From contig WGEM01000315.1 in NCBI GenBank assembly GCA_015492755.1, positions 1 through 8,042 on the forward strand: 8,042 nt of DNA, written 5' to 3'. The notes beneath the pieces are model-generated. The model was not told where the DNA came from. It saw only the letters and a list, made by a program, of their open reading frames with translations, and made no database searches. Position 1 is the first letter of the stretch; each line of letters opens with the position of its first letter. Shown here in pieces: positions 6,968-8,042 of this stretch. The position numbers and the translations under genes were made by a program. Source of the DNA: Gemmatimonadota bacterium. GTDB taxonomy: Bacteria; Gemmatimonadota; Gemmatimonadetes; Longimicrobiales; Gaopeijiaceae.

Positions 6968-6976
6968 GTCACCCGC

Positions 6977-8042
<1,066 letters not shown>

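Noticed and set aside
6912..6976. Promoter for rpmG-secE-nusG in the spacer after tuf (TACGAT as a -10 box)
   Set aside because: No acceptable -35 element lies 16-18 nt upstream of TACGAT, and the tuf hairpin occupies that space. I do not call a promoter.

Overview
This window is an ordinary, well-conserved bacterial housekeeping locus, and I see no new system in it. Every real gene is on the minus strand. In transcription order (high to low coordinates) they are tuf (EF-Tu, 5' end outside the window), rpmG (L33), secE, nusG, rplK (L11), rplA (L1), rplJ (L10), rplL (L7/L12) and rpoB (RNA polymerase beta, 3' end outside the window). This is the classic secE-nusG / L11-L1 / L10-L12 / beta cluster. 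rpmG is only 50 codons and sits in the tuf-secE gap.

Organism: the DNA is GC-rich with strongly GC-biased third positions. This leaves long stop-free shadow frames on the plus strand, including one of 1140 codons opposite rpoB. The rifampicin-pocket segment of RpoB ([14 protein letters not shown], then [17 protein letters not shown]) and the N-terminal wording ([19 protein letters not shown]) resemble the Bacteroidota/FCB type more than the proteobacterial or actinobacterial type. High GC plus FCB-like RpoB makes Gemmatimonadota or a related FCB phylum my best guess. This is inference and has not been tested by a search.

Layout: 1-3491 rpoB; 3492-3744 a structured spacer with three inverted repeats; 3745-4131 rplL; 4132-4197 a short spacer; 4198-4725 rplJ, overlapping the rplA stop by one base; 4725-5423 rplA; 5424-5540 a spacer with three consecutive inverted repeats; 5541-5966 rplK; 5979-6545 nusG, overlapping secE by four bases; 6542-6754 secE; 6759-6911 rpmG; 6912-6976 a spacer with a G5/C5 hairpin; 6977-8042 tuf. 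No mobile element, CRISPR array, tRNA or rRNA is visible. I found no convincing sigma70-type promoter in the spacers.

How the genes work together: EF-Tu delivers aminoacyl-tRNA. L11, L10 and L7/L12 form the ribosomal stalk base and stalk that recruit and activate translation GTPases such as EF-Tu, and L1 forms the E-site stalk. L33 is a small 50S protein. NusG links RNA polymerase (including RpoB) to elongation, Rho and the ribosome, and SecE is part of the SecYEG translocon. The parts worth a second look are regulatory: a strong hairpin between rplL and rpoB, a hairpin-rich rplK-rplA spacer, the lack of any room for an L10 leader before rplJ, and a Lys/Arg-rich insertion near the RpoB N-terminus.
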